From assembly GCA_021325365.1 (NCBI GenBank), contig JAJPHF010000096.1:1-48747 (forward strand): a DNA stretch of 48,747 nucleotides, given 5' to 3'. Every line of letters begins with the position of its first letter. The first letter of the stretch is position 1. Positions 1 through 9,326 of the stretch are shown one piece after another. The DNA is from Pseudomonadota bacterium. GTDB taxonomy: Bacteria > Chloroflexota > UBA6077 > JAJPHF01. Under the pieces are notes generated by a model. The model was not told the origin of the DNA, did no database searches, and saw nothing but the letters and a program-made list of their open reading frames with translations. The position numbers were made by a program, and so were the translations under genes.

Positions 1-259
1 CGCTAACACACTCTGCGGATGGACCGGCTCGCCCCACTCCATCGCGCGCCACCTCCCTTCGGTGACGCTTGTTCTACCATCTCACTAGAGCAGTGAAAAG
101 CCCTAGGGCCGGTACCCGGTCCCTTGACCAAGGCCCTGAAATCAGCTCCAGTCGCTGGGCCTGCTGCGGCAATCGTGCCGTGGCAGTTAGCGCGATGAGC
201 GGCGCAGGGATACGGTAGCGGCGCCGGTGGCGCGGCGCCTCGTCGCGGAGGGAGGCAGG

Positions 260-1879
260 ATGCAGGCGGTAGCAGCACGGACGAACCAAGTGTATTACCG
301 GGACCTGCGGGAGTGGCTGGCGATAGTCGAGGGCTTTGGCGAGCTGGCGGTGGTCGATGGCGCCGACTGGAACCTCGAGATCGGCGCGCTGTCCGAGCTG
401 AACTATCGCCGCAAGCCGTTCCCAGCGCTCCTGTTCGACCGGATCAAGGACTACGCGCCGGGCTTCCGCGTGCTGACGGGCGCCACGGGCAGCTCGCGGC
501 GCTTCGGCACGTGCCTGCGCTTCTCCACGGACATGACCGACCTGGAGCTGGTGGAGGCGCTGCGCGGCCGGCCGCTGTACTGGGAGACGAACGCCTCGCG
601 CTTCCCGGCCCAGGTCGTGCCGGACGGACCCGTGAACGAGAACGTCCTGGAGGGCGCGGCGGTGGACCTCAGCCGCTTCCCGGTGCCGTTCTGGCACGAG
701 CACGACGGGGGGCGCTACATCGGCACGGGCAGCTCCGTCATCACCAGCGACCCCGACACGGGCGTGACGAACGTGGGCGCCTACCGCTGCATGCTGCTGG
801 ACGACAAGCGCGTCACGCTGCAGATCATCCCCGGCAAGCATGGCTACGTGCACTACCAGAAGTGGTGGGCGAAGGAGGGGCGCGCGCCGGTGGTGATCTC
901 GCTGGGCCACGACCCGCTGCTGTTCTGCCTGTCGGGCGTCGAGGTCCCCACGGGTGTGAGCGAGATCGAGTATTACGGCGCGATCGTGGGCGAGCCGCTG
1001 GAGGTGCTGCAGAGCGACCTGACGCCGCTGCCGGTCCCCGCGCGCGCTGAGATCGTGCTGGAGGGCTGGCTCTACCCCGACAAGAAGGGGCGCGAGGGGC
1101 CGTTCGGGGAGTGGACCGGCTACTACTCGGGCAGCCTGCTGCCATCGCCAGTGCTGGAGGTGCAGCGGCTGCGCTACCGGGACAATCCGATCCTCCTCGG
1201 CTCGCCGCCGTCGAAGCCGCCGCACGACTACTCGTACATGCGCACCGCCATGAAGTCGGCGATGATCTACGATGCGCTCGTGAAGGCGGGCGTACCCGAC
1301 GTGCGCGGGGTGTGGGCCGACGAGTGCGGTGGCGGGCGGCTGCTGATCGTGGTGAGCATCACGCAGCGGTTCTGCGGCCACTCGCGGCAGGCGGGCGCCA
1401 TCGCCGCGCAGTGCCGCGAGGCGGCGTACATGAACCGCTTCGTCGTGGTGGTGGACGACGACATCGACCCGACGAACCTGGAAGAGGTCGTCTGGGCGTT
1501 GTGTACGCGCTGCGACCCGGCGGAGGACATCGATATCCTGCGCAAGGCGTGGGGCAGCCGGGCGGACCCGATGTTGCAGGACGGCCAGCCGCCGTATAAC
1601 TCGCGGGCGATCATCGACGCCTGCCGGCCGTACGAGTGGATCAAGGACTTCCCGCGCGTGGCCGAGGGGTCGCCGGAGTTGCTGCGGCGGGTGGAGACGA
1701 AGTGGGCGGACCTGTTCGCCAAGCGGCCGGGCCAGGCTCCCGGCGTGGGCGGCGTGGAGCGCGCAGCCAGGTGGTTCGCGAACGGCGCCAATGGCACGGG
1801 CGCGGTGGACGACGCGATGGCGCGGGCGGGCGAGCCGTTGCCGACCGACATGGGCGCCGGGGACCAGAACAGCTACTAA
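260..1879 (+). CDS. UbiD-family (prenyl-FMN dependent) decarboxylase
   Basis: Predicted reversible decarboxylase of aromatic or unsaturated acids using prenylated FMN. The 539-residue protein has the usual family length. Family landmarks are visible: the metal/cofactor motif TNVGAYR (Asn171, catalytic Arg176), His194 in PGKHGYVHY, Glu235 in GVSEIEYYG, and the catalytic pair Glu279/Glu284 in EGPFGE, which correspond to Arg173, Glu277 and Glu282 of fungal Fdc1. The ATG at 260 is chosen over an in-frame upstream ATG at 227 because GGAGGGAGG lies directly before it. No ubiX-like prenyltransferase is in the window, so the cofactor must come from elsewhere. The substrate is unknown; neighbouring Rieske oxygenases and amidohydrolases suggest a hydroxybenzoate- or phthalate-like acid (inference). 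Confidence 0.92.
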   Translation: MQAVAARTNQVYYRDLREWLAIVEGFGELAVVDGADWNLEIGALSELNYRRKPFPALLFDRIKDYAPGFRVLTGATGSSRRFGTCLRFSTDMTDLELVEALRGRPLYWETNASRFPAQVVPDGPVNENVLEGAAVDLSRFPVPFWHEHDGGRYIGTGSSVITSDPDTGVTNVGAYRCMLLDDKRVTLQIIPGKHGYVHYQKWWAKEGRAPVVISLGHDPLLFCLSGVEVPTGVSEIEYYGAIVGEPLEVLQSDLTPLPVPARAEIVLEGWLYPDKKGREGPFGEWTGYYSGSLLPSPVLEVQRLRYRDNPILLGSPPSKPPHDYSYMRTAMKSAMIYDALVKAGVPDVRGVWADECGGGRLLIVVSITQRFCGHSRQAGAIAAQCREAAYMNRFVVVVDDDIDPTNLEEVVWALCTRCDPAEDIDILRKAWGSRADPMLQDGQPPYNSRAIIDACRPYEWIKDFPRVAEGSPELLRRVETKWADLFAKRPGQAPGVGGVERAARWFANGANGTGAVDDAMARAGEPLPTDMGAGDQNSY

Positions 1880-1886
1880 CGAAGTC

Positions 1887-2021
1887 GTCGTCCACCGCCT
1901 GCGGGAAGCGAGTCGGCGCCGCCTGCGGCGGGACGTGCAGCCGCCGGCCGCGATGATCGATAGCCAGACGGTCAAGACCGCCGAAGCGACTATGGCCGTG
2001 GGCTGGGATGGCGGGAAGTGA
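1887..2021 (+). pseudogene. IS5-type transposase fragment
   Basis: The frame across this stretch encodes a tail with the motif MIDSQTVKTAE followed by WDGGK and a stop. This matches the region around the first catalytic Asp of IS5-group transposases (usual form IDSQSVKT...GYDAGKK). Only about 40 residues survive; both the start and the remaining DDE domain are missing. It sits 8 bp after the UbiD stop codon, and the next small gene begins just beyond. It is a scar of an old insertion or deletion. A related C-terminal fragment lies at the right edge of the window. Confidence 0.65.
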
Positions 2022-2053
2022 CTGCGACTAAGCAGAGGAGTGGGGCGGAGACG

Positions 2054-2305
2054 GTGACGACGCTGGACCCCCAGGAGGGGATTTTTCAGAGCGAGTTCGC
2101 CATGGTCATGGTGCAACGGGACGAGTCGGCGAATGGCGTCCGACTCTTCATCAAGGACATGGCTACCGGCAACCACATATACCTCGATCCGCTCGAACTG
2201 GAAGCGCTGACCAGGCTGGATCACGAGCACTTCGTACCCCTGGTTGCGCCCCGAACGCGAGAGGAGCCTGTGCCGCTGCGCGACGTGGAATTCTGGCAGC
2301 GATAG
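2054..2305 (+). CDS. small hypothetical protein
   Basis: An 83-residue acidic protein of unknown function. GTG 2054 is preferred because a GGAG sits 5 bases upstream; an earlier in-frame GTG at 2018 lies inside the transposase scar. The sequence has a regular alternation of hydrophobic residues (for example FAMVMVQRD, VRLFIKDM) and no recognised motif, signal peptide or membrane segment. Its stop codon coincides with the point where the opposite-strand recombinase loses its normal 3' end, so this gene marks one side of a recombination junction. It could be a host gene or a passenger; the function is not assigned. Confidence 0.5.
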   Translation: MTTLDPQEGIFQSEFAMVMVQRDESANGVRLFIKDMATGNHIYLDPLELEALTRLDHEHFVPLVAPRTREEPVPLRDVEFWQR

Positions 2306-2306
2306 G

Positions 2307-3954
2307 TGACAACGGATGGTCACCTGCACCCGCTCACTATTGCCGTCGGCGGCGACTACGACGGCCTCGACGATTTGGCGGAGCAGTTCCTGGCGGTCGG
2401 CGGCAGTGGTCGTCGACGCTCTCCACCGCGCCGGGATGTCGGCGGCCAAGCGCCGGATGGCGGCCCGCTCCGTTTCCGACAGCGTGCGGGGCTGCTCCTG
2501 CAGAAAGCGATGGTAGGCCTCTTCGAGCTGTTGCTGCGCCACGCGCTTCGCTTCCCACTGGCGCTCCAGCGTGCGCGCGACCAGGCGGTTCTCGGGCTCG
2601 ACCGCGTCGTACTGGCGGTGGGCCCGCTCGGCTTCGTACGCGGCGCGCTCACGTCGCTGCTCCCACAGCGTGAGGAGTTCGGCGCGCTCGTGCTCCAGCC
2701 GCTCCGTAGCCGCGAGCGACAGCTCCAGGGCGGCCGGCTCCAGCGCCGCGAGCACGTGCCGGCTCACGAACGCCTCCAGGGCCCCGGCGGGCACCTGCTG
2801 GCAGTGCGGCGCGCCGTAGTCGCTGGCGTGGCGCGCGCACACGTAGGCGGGCGGCGCGCGGGCGCTCTCGTACCGCACGAGCATGCGGGGGCCGCAGCGG
2901 CCGCAGCGGACCAGGCCCGCGAGCAGCGCGCGGCCCGTCCGCACGGCGCCCGGGCTCTCCGTCCGGGCCCGGTTCGCCGCCAACTGCGCCTGGTTCCGCT
3001 CGTACTGTTCCCAGGAGCTATAGGCCGGCGCCTGGGCGGGCACGAAGGCCAGCCAGTCCTCACGCGCCATGACGACCCGCCCGCTGCGCCGCTGCCCCGC
3101 GCGGCGGCGTCGGGGATCCTCTGCCGGCGCCCGTAGGCGTAGGCTCCCGCGTACAGCGGGTGTTTGAGCATGGTCTGCAGCGTCATGCGGTTCGGCCGGC
3201 GCCACACCAGCTCCCCCTTGCCCGGCCCCTCGCGCACGCGGATGCCGAGCTGGATCTGGTGGTCGGCCAGGTAGCGCAGCACGCCGTGCAGCGTGCCCAG
3301 CTCCGCGAACTTCCGGAAGACCAGCCGCACGACCGCCGGCACCTGCTCATCCGGGTCGAAGCCGATCGTGCCTTCGGGGCCCCAGACGTAGCCGATTGGC
3401 AGGGCGAAGCGCAGCTCGCCACGCCGCGCCTTGTTCCGCCGGCCCTCGTGCATCCGTTGCTTGAGCACGTGCAGCTCCGCCTCGGAGAGCGTCCCGTTGA
3501 GCCCCAGCAAGAGCCGGTCGTTGTACTGGGCCGGATCGTACACCCCATCGAGATCGGCGATCAGCGTGCGGAACAGCGCGCACAGCTCTAGCAGCTGGTA
3601 CCAGTCCCGATCGGAGCGCGCCAGCCGGCTCATCTCCAGGCCGAGGATCAGCCCGACATGGTCCAGGCTCACTTCCGACACCAGGCGCTGGAAGCCGGCC
3701 CGCTCGTCAGCGCGGGTGCCCGACCGGCCCAGGTCCTCGTCGATGACCAACACGCGGTCGGCGGCCCAGCCCAGTGCCTGTGCGCGGTCCACCAGGCCAT
3801 ACTGCAGCCGCGTCGACTCCTGGTGAGCGAGCACCTGCTGGACGGTGGACTGGCGCACATAGACGACGGCCAGCCGATCGCGATGCCAGGGTCCCCCCTT
3901 CTCGGAGTGGAGCGCTCCGCCCCGCGGGCTAGTGACGGCCAAGAGCGGCGTCAT
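2307..3954 (-). pseudogene. large serine recombinase, frameshifted and 3'-truncated
   Basis: N-terminal resolvase domain with the catalytic serine (Ser36 in VYVRQSTVQQV) and the family motif EMSRLARSDRDW, followed by a recombinase domain (PIGYVWGPEG, LKHPLYAGAYAYGRRQ). A zinc ribbon (GLVRCGRCG, YVCARH) and a long charged coiled coil follow in a different frame. The frame breaks at about 3118-3123: the sequence after GRRQ continues correctly (EDPRRRR) only if one base is restored. The 3' end is also lost, because coding similarity stops at VQVTI near 2307, where an unrelated gene begins. It probably derives from an integrative element or transposon and is inactive unless the frameshift is an assembly error. 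Confidence 0.85.
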
Positions 3955-4359
3955 GGCCGGCCTCCTCGCCGCGCTCCCGCGATGGCGGCAGTTGCCGCTC
4001 CAGGAGGTGGCTCAGGAGCCCCAGCAGCCGCTGGCGGTGGGCTAGCGGCAGGTGCTCCCAGCGACTGCTCCCCGCGCTCGGACTGGGCGGGAGGGAACGA
4101 AGCGGATGGCTGGACCAGACATGGCTCGGCCCCTTCTGCGTGTCGCGAACCTTGCGCTGCTCGCACCCGCTCGGCGGCCTCGACCAGGCGCAGCAACCCC
4201 GTGAGTCCGATCAGCGCAGCCCGCGGGCCGGCGATCGATTCGTGGGCTTCTCGGGTAGTGTGGCTGGGTTCTCTCGCCGACCCAGCGTATCTGATCGAGA
4301 TCGAAGCGGTAGCCGTGTTGACCTAGCGGGGCAGCCACCGCCATCAGGCGGTACGGCAC
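3951..4359 (-). pseudogene. decayed accessory gene upstream of the serine recombinase
   Basis: Three coding-like segments follow one another in different frames: PYRLMAVAAPLGQHGYRFDL, then REAHESIAGPRAALIGL with LRLVEAAERVRAAQ, then HRQRLLGLLSHLLERQLP. Read together they look like one protein of about 130 residues with two frameshifts, ending with a 4-base overlap (ATGA) into the recombinase start. Such a small partner upstream of this recombinase type would be consistent with an element-borne accessory gene; I infer this from the coupling and do not recognise the family with certainty. No intact start can be assigned. Confidence 0.35.
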
Positions 4360-4482
4360 CCGCGGGTCATGTGCGAGATACCCGCGGTCCAGGTCACCAT
4401 CTCGACTCCGCTGCGAGGTCAGCGGTGACGGTTTACGGCGTGAGAGAGAGGGACACCGGGAATGCCGAAGCAGCCATTCTAG

Positions 4483-4911
4483 GTGTTCGGGCCCGGCGAG
4501 GGGCAGCGCCATGAGGCCCTCGGTAGCGTGATGCGATTTACCGCCACGGCGCAGACCACGCGCGGGCGGCTGTCCCTGATGGAGCGGACGCTGCCACCGG
4601 GCGGGCGCATGCCACCAGCACACGTCCACATCGCTTGCGACGAGCTGTTCAACATTCTGGAGAGACCGATTAGCTTCCTCCTGGATGGCTCGGAGCTGGT
4701 GCGCGGACCGGACAGCCCGATCCTCGTGTCAGGCGGTACGGCGCACACGTTCGGCAATCGATCCGCCAGCCCGGCGCGTCTGCTCGTGCTGCATGCGCCG
4801 GCCATGGATGCCTATTTTGCCGAGCTGGAGCAGCTCTGGCAAGGCCCTGTGCCCCCGTCGGTCGGGCAGGAGCGCGCGCTCATGAGTCGGCACGGCATGC
4901 GCCCGGCATGA
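4483..4911 (+). CDS. single-domain cupin protein
   Basis: A 142-residue cupin of the small quercetin-dioxygenase-like or isomerase-like class. The metal-binding motif is visible as PPAHVHIACDELFNILE (two His and a Glu) and the second cupin motif as GGTAHTFGN. The GTG at 4483 is the earliest possible start because an in-frame TAG precedes it directly; no good ribosome site is visible, so the N-terminus may have been clipped. It could bind a divalent metal and act on a small organic acid or aromatic compound. The gene stands alone between recombinase debris and an amidohydrolase on the other strand. Confidence 0.7.
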   Translation: MFGPGEGQRHEALGSVMRFTATAQTTRGRLSLMERTLPPGGRMPPAHVHIACDELFNILERPISFLLDGSELVRGPDSPILVSGGTAHTFGNRSASPARLLVLHAPAMDAYFAELEQLWQGPVPPSVGQERALMSRHGMRPA

Positions 4912-5070
4912 GTCCAGGGATTGAGTGCGACGCGACTAGCAGGACGCGGCGTCTGCTTGATTCCCTGGTGGGACAGGGAAAGCCGCGCTCCGGGGAAGCG
5001 CCGCACCATCGCTGGTCCCTACACGATCAGGGTAGGTGAACGCGTATGTGTTTTCGACGCCAGGAGTCTC

Positions 5071-6234
5071 CTAGCGGTCGGTCTGACGGCTACTGCCAGC
5101 CGGTGCAACCTCCGGCTCGCTGCCCACGGAATAGAACCGAGCGCAGTTGTCCCACAAGATCCGCCGTTTGGTCTCGTCGGCGATGGGCAGCTGCAAGAAG
5201 GCATCGACGGCCTCCGGATAGCGCGAATCAATGTGCGGGTAGTCGGTCGAGAAGACGAGGTGGCCCCCGAGCTCGTCCATCAGGTGGAGCGCCGTGACTT
5301 CGTCTGGCTCCACGGAGACGACACACTGCCGCCTGAAGTATGCGCTGGGCTCCATCTTCAAGTCTGGCATGAAGATGTCGCCCTGCCGCTCGTAACTCTC
5401 GTCCATGCGCCAGAGCAGCCAGGGCACCCAGGAGCAGTTGGCCTCCAGAATCGCGACCTTGAGCTTCGGATGGCGTTCGAGGACGCCCCCGCAGATGAAG
5501 GCTCCCAGGCCCAGCATCTGCTCGAAGGGTTGGGAGTAGATGATCCGGATCGCGAAGTTCGGGGCGAACCAGTCGCCCGTCTGGCGCGACCGCGAGCCAG
5601 TGGCCTCGTGGAACCCGAGTGGCAGGTCCAGTGCTTCCAGCGTGTCCCAGAGCGGCTCGTAGGCCGGGTCGTACCAGTTCTTGCCATTCACGATGTTGGA
5701 CCGCAGGAACACGGCTCGGAACCCCAGCTCTTCCTTCACGCGGCGCGCCTCGGCTATCGCGTCCTGGATGTCGTGCACGGACAGCATGCCGGCCCCGAGG
5801 AGCCGGTGGGGGTCCAGCTGGCAGAAATCGAACAGCCAATCGTTGTAGCCACGGGCGATGGCGGCCGCGAACCGGGGCTCCATGTTCGGGTGCGTCAGGA
5901 CGCTCAGCCCGCGAGTGGGGAAGAGCACCGCCACGTCGATGCCCTCGGTGTCCATCGCCTCCAGCTGGCAATCCGCTGTCCAGCCGCGCTCCCCATGGTC
6001 GCGATAGACCTCCTGGAGGCGCTCGAAATGGTGCCCCGAATCCTGGATGCGGTTGGGCTGGTCGGGAACGGGCTCGCGGCCCGGGAGGACCGTCCGCAGC
6101 TCGCGGAAGTTGACGGAGGTGAGCCCGACGGGAGCTTGATCCCGAAACTCGGGATCGATGTAGCGTTGCCAGAGGTCGGGAGGCTCCATGATGTGCATGT
6201 CGCTGTCCATGACCTTGAAGCCTTGCTTAGCCAT
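5071..6234 (-). CDS. amidohydrolase-2 family (ACMSD-like) metal-dependent hydrolase/decarboxylase
   Basis: A TIM-barrel enzyme of 387 residues, of the group that includes ACMSD and 2,6-dihydroxybenzoate decarboxylases. Visible metal-site elements are MDSDMHIMEP at the N-terminus (the HxH position reads D-M-H), a mid-protein His in LGFHEATG, and the C-terminal Asp in FSTDYPHID. The start at 6234 has GAGGAGG upstream. Members of this group either hydrolyse or decarboxylate aromatic-ring products. Three relatives occur in the window (also 10584 and 28928), which points to a catabolic region rather than one housekeeping enzyme. The substrate is unknown. Confidence 0.88.
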   Translation of the reverse strand: MAKQGFKVMDSDMHIMEPPDLWQRYIDPEFRDQAPVGLTSVNFRELRTVLPGREPVPDQPNRIQDSGHHFERLQEVYRDHGERGWTADCQLEAMDTEGIDVAVLFPTRGLSVLTHPNMEPRFAAAIARGYNDWLFDFCQLDPHRLLGAGMLSVHDIQDAIAEARRVKEELGFRAVFLRSNIVNGKNWYDPAYEPLWDTLEALDLPLGFHEATGSRSRQTGDWFAPNFAIRIIYSQPFEQMLGLGAFICGGVLERHPKLKVAILEANCSWVPWLLWRMDESYERQGDIFMPDLKMEPSAYFRRQCVVSVEPDEVTALHLMDELGGHLVFSTDYPHIDSRYPEAVDAFLQLPIADETKRRILWDNCARFYSVGSEPEVAPAGSSRQTDR

Positions 6235-6381
6235 TGGCTCGCCTCCTCGCTGCCGCTAGGAATGGCTCAGGCGACGCCCGCGTAGACGCGCTCCGGCCGC
6301 TCCGCCCACCGTAGGATGGTAACGAAAACCGTGTTCTGCAACACCTCATAGCTACGCTCGGCACGCACTCTGGTCTGTGCC

Positions 6382-7611
6382 CTAGCGGCGGCCGAGGAGC
6401 TCGCGCACCTTCTGCTCGGTAGGCGGGCGATTGTCCAGCACCCAGTCCCAGGCCGCCGCGTCGAAGTAATCGACGCCGGGGCGCTGGAAGATGGTCGGGC
6501 GCATCTTGGAAGGATCGACGTCGTTGCGGGTCGAGGGGTAGCCCTCGGCGTCCTGGTAGATCTGGAGCGCCTCGCGCGAGGCCATCCAGTTCACGAAGAG
6601 CTTCGCGGCGTTCGGGTGCGGGGCGCGATTCAGGAGCCCTAGGAAGCCGTAGCCGGCGGTGCTGTAGCCGGGCACGTTCTCCGCCTCGGCGACCGGGAAG
6701 CCGTCGTCGAGCAGGCGCACGTACTCGAAAGTCTGCAGCGAGTAGACGATAGGATAGCTGCCGCTGGCAAGGTGGTCGGCGAGCACGCGGAAGTTGGTGT
6801 TCATGAAGGGCTGTTGGCCGAAATAGAAGTCGCGGAGAAACTGCTCACCCTGGGTCACGTAGAGGAAACTGGCGGTGGGCAGCCCCGGGCCGCCGCCCGT
6901 GGCGGTGGGGTCGGCGCCCGCGATCTTGCCCCGGTACTCGGGCTTCAGCAGATCGTTCCAGCCCTGGAGCTCGGCGGCTCCTACATAGTTGGTGTTGACG
7001 AAGACGGGCGTGTAGACGAAGTTCGCGATACGTAAGAGGTAGCGATCCTCCGGGTCGACGAACCAGAGCTTGCCGTTGCGATACTTCGTGGGATCGGTGA
7101 CTTCCGGCAGGATCAAGACGGGGCGGAGCGGCGCGAACACGCCCATCACGTCGTTCTCGACGTGGCCGCTCGCGGCGAGGGTCCGGAACGCCGAGTCGGA
7201 CCCGGCGAGCATCGCGTCGGCGGCGTAGACCCCGGCGCCCTGCTCGCTTATCACCCGGGCCGCGGCGTCCCCGCCGCCGACCGCCAGGTACTCCAGCACG
7301 ATGCCGAAGCGCTTTTCGAAGGCGGCGGTGAGCCGGTCGCGGGTCTCAGGCGTGGGCGGCCCGTAGACGACGACCCTCCCCTCCACTTTCGCGCCGGCCA
7401 CGAGCTGGTCCCACTGCTGCTCCCACTCGGCATCGCTGGCGGGCGCGCCGGCCCTGGCGGCCGGGCTCGGGGCGCTCGCGCCCCCGGCCGGCGACTGACT
7501 CGCGCCGGGCGCGGCCGGTGGGCTACACGCTGCGGCGAGAAGCACGGACAACAGGACGCCGAGGCAGAGGCCCTCGGAGGGCGCGGCCGGGATCAGTCGC
7601 TTGGTGGACAT
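6382..7611 (-). CDS. ABC transporter family-1 solute-binding lipoprotein
   Basis: The N-terminus carries a signal peptide with lipobox (VLLAAAC), then a low-complexity Ala/Pro/Ser linker and a type-2 periplasmic binding fold of the iron/polyamine-like family 1. Internal markers are VEGRVVVYGPP near the start of the fold and HPNAAKLFVNWMASREALQ near the end, typical of Fbp/PotD-like proteins. The ATG at 7611 is chosen over longer options because the signal peptide begins right after it and a GGGGAG lies upstream. It is followed by a paralogue (7834-9018), but no ATPase or permease gene is adjacent, so the pair is an orphan set. Confidence 0.85.
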   Translation of the reverse strand: MSTKRLIPAAPSEGLCLGVLLSVLLAAACSPPAAPGASQSPAGGASAPSPAARAGAPASDAEWEQQWDQLVAGAKVEGRVVVYGPPTPETRDRLTAAFEKRFGIVLEYLAVGGGDAAARVISEQGAGVYAADAMLAGSDSAFRTLAASGHVENDVMGVFAPLRPVLILPEVTDPTKYRNGKLWFVDPEDRYLLRIANFVYTPVFVNTNYVGAAELQGWNDLLKPEYRGKIAGADPTATGGGPGLPTASFLYVTQGEQFLRDFYFGQQPFMNTNFRVLADHLASGSYPIVYSLQTFEYVRLLDDGFPVAEAENVPGYSTAGYGFLGLLNRAPHPNAAKLFVNWMASREALQIYQDAEGYPSTRNDVDPSKMRPTIFQRPGVDYFDAAAWDWVLDNRPPTEQKVRELLGRR

Positions 7612-7833
7612 GCGTGCCAACTCCCCGCGAGGTCCACGTGCAGGGCGCCCGAAGAGCAGCAACATCTCCGGTCGAGGGCTCGTCCAAGCGTCTGGTCCGC
7701 TTGAGATCATCGGCACTATAGCGCCCGACCCCGGAGGGGGCAAGCTGTCCGCCTCGCCCAGCAGACAACTGGGGCACGCACCATTCGTGTCACCTCCGCA
7801 GCCGATGTGCTTACGGCCCGCCCCTCGCCTGCT

Positions 7834-9018
7834 TTACTTGCCCAGCAGCTCCCGGAGTCGCTGCTGCGCCGCGGGCTGCTCCTTCGTCTTGAACTCCCAG
7901 GTGTAGGACGCCAAGTAGTTCAACCCAGGCTCGGGGATCATGAAGTCCGGCGCCCACTCGTGGTAGTCTATGTCCTTGCGCGTCCCCACCTCGCTCAGCG
8001 ACCGCGCGAATACCGCCAGTCCCTCGCGGGACGCGACCCAGTTGGCGAATAGCCGCGACGCGTTCGGATGGGGCGCGCCCTCGATGATCCCGAGCATCCC
8101 GAAGCCCCCGCCGGTGTAGCCCGGCGCGTCCGCGAGTCGGACCAGCTCGATCGGGAAGCCCTCGTCGACGAGCCTCTGCACGTCGGTGCCGGCAATAGCC
8201 AGCCCAAGCGGGCACTGGCCGCGCGCCAGCAGGTCGGTTTCCTGGCGCGGGTCGCGCGAGCTGACGACCTGCTCGCCATAGAGCCTGCGAAGGAACTCCT
8301 CGCCGAAGAGCTTGAGGAAGTAGGCGGGCGGCACGGAACCGGGCCCCGCCGTGAGGGGATCGTCGGTAACAATCTTCTCGCGGAACTCGGGGCGGAGCAG
8401 GTCCTGCGCCACTCGGATCGTGGATGGGTCCACGTAGTCCCGGTTCGCAACTAGCATGGGCGGTGAACTGTTAAACAGGCGCATGACCTTCGACTGCTCG
8501 GGGTCGACGAACAGCGGCGGGTCGGTGATCCACAGCGACTCGTCGGTCACCTCCGGCAGGATGAGCTGCGACTTGAGGTCGGCGACGAGGCCCGCCGGAT
8601 AGAGCACGTCGCCAAACGAGTTGATGCCCGTGACCATGGCGTCGATGGTCACGAGCCCCGCCTGCTTCTCCGCCACCAACCGGGGCGCCAGCTCGCTAGT
8701 GCGCGCGCCGATGTACTCCACGGGGATGCTGAATCGCTGGGTGAACGCGGCAGGCACCTGCTGGCGCGTCTCTGGCACGGGCGGACCGTGTAGGATGAGC
8801 GTGCCCTCCTGTTTCGCGCCCGCCACCAGGGCATCCCAGGCCGCCTGCCAGCCCGGCGGGCCGGCGCCCGCGCCCGCGGCCGACGGCGCCGGGGCCGCCG
8901 CCGGTGGTGTCTGGGGCTGGCAGGCCGCGAGGAGCAGGCCGCCGGCTGCCACCGCAGCCCGCTGGAGGAAAGCCCGGCGATTCATGACGCGCGGGGGGAC
9001 ATCTCGTTTCTCGCGCAT
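7834..9018 (-). CDS. ABC transporter family-1 solute-binding lipoprotein (Tat-type signal)
   Basis: 394 residues. The N-terminus has a twin-arginine-like start (MNRRAFLQRAAVAAG) followed by a lipobox (LLLAAC), so the protein is probably exported folded and lipidated. The binding domain parallels the downstream protein at 6382: KQEGTLILHGPPVPETR matches VEGRVVVYGPPTPETR, HPNASRLFANWVASREGL matches the C-terminal lobe, and both end in a RELLG motif. The two are tandem paralogues separated by 222 bp. The ligand is unknown; carboxylates, iron or opine-like compounds are possible for this family. Confidence 0.87.
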   Translation of the reverse strand: MREKRDVPPRVMNRRAFLQRAAVAAGGLLLAACQPQTPPAAAPAPSAAGAGAGPPGWQAAWDALVAGAKQEGTLILHGPPVPETRQQVPAAFTQRFSIPVEYIGARTSELAPRLVAEKQAGLVTIDAMVTGINSFGDVLYPAGLVADLKSQLILPEVTDESLWITDPPLFVDPEQSKVMRLFNSSPPMLVANRDYVDPSTIRVAQDLLRPEFREKIVTDDPLTAGPGSVPPAYFLKLFGEEFLRRLYGEQVVSSRDPRQETDLLARGQCPLGLAIAGTDVQRLVDEGFPIELVRLADAPGYTGGGFGMLGIIEGAPHPNASRLFANWVASREGLAVFARSLSEVGTRKDIDYHEWAPDFMIPEPGLNYLASYTWEFKTKEQPAAQQRLRELLGK

Positions 9019-9326
9019 GCCTCTGCCTCACTCCTGGCCGCGGCGAGCCCGCGGGCGGCTAGACGGCCCTGTGACTTCCCGGATCGCGGCCCGTGCCCGA
9101 ACAGGCCTCACGGACCGTCTGCGCGCTGCACCTCGCGCCGCATCTCGCGGCACATGATACTGCCTGGAGCCGCCATTGTAGCGCACGCACGGCCGCCGCG
9201 TCCCCGGTGGCCCGGGCGCCCCCCCGCGCCGCTCGCACAGGGGGCACAGCTTGCAGCGAACCGTGCGGGGGAGCATACTGCAGCAGGCAGTTTGGCTGCG
9301 AAATCGTCGCCGAGGAGGCGTGTGCG
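9019..9326. other. divergent intergenic region
   Basis: 308 bp between two divergently transcribed genes (binding protein to the left, beta-propeller to the right). It must hold both promoters. For the right gene only a weak pair can be proposed, TTGCAG at 9250 and CATACT at 9273 with a 17-base spacer. I see no operator-like palindrome or RNA gene. Confidence 0.3.

Noticed and set aside
74..3205. A minus-strand open frame of over 1,000 codons
   Set aside because: Only the part from about 2307 to 3120 is real (recombinase second half). The rest is the antisense of the UbiD gene and the small gene, with Arg/His/Ala-rich shadow composition.
4921..6285. Plus-strand 454-codon frame opposite the amidohydrolase
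   Set aside because: The opposite strand carries clear amidohydrolase motifs and a good start; this is its shadow.
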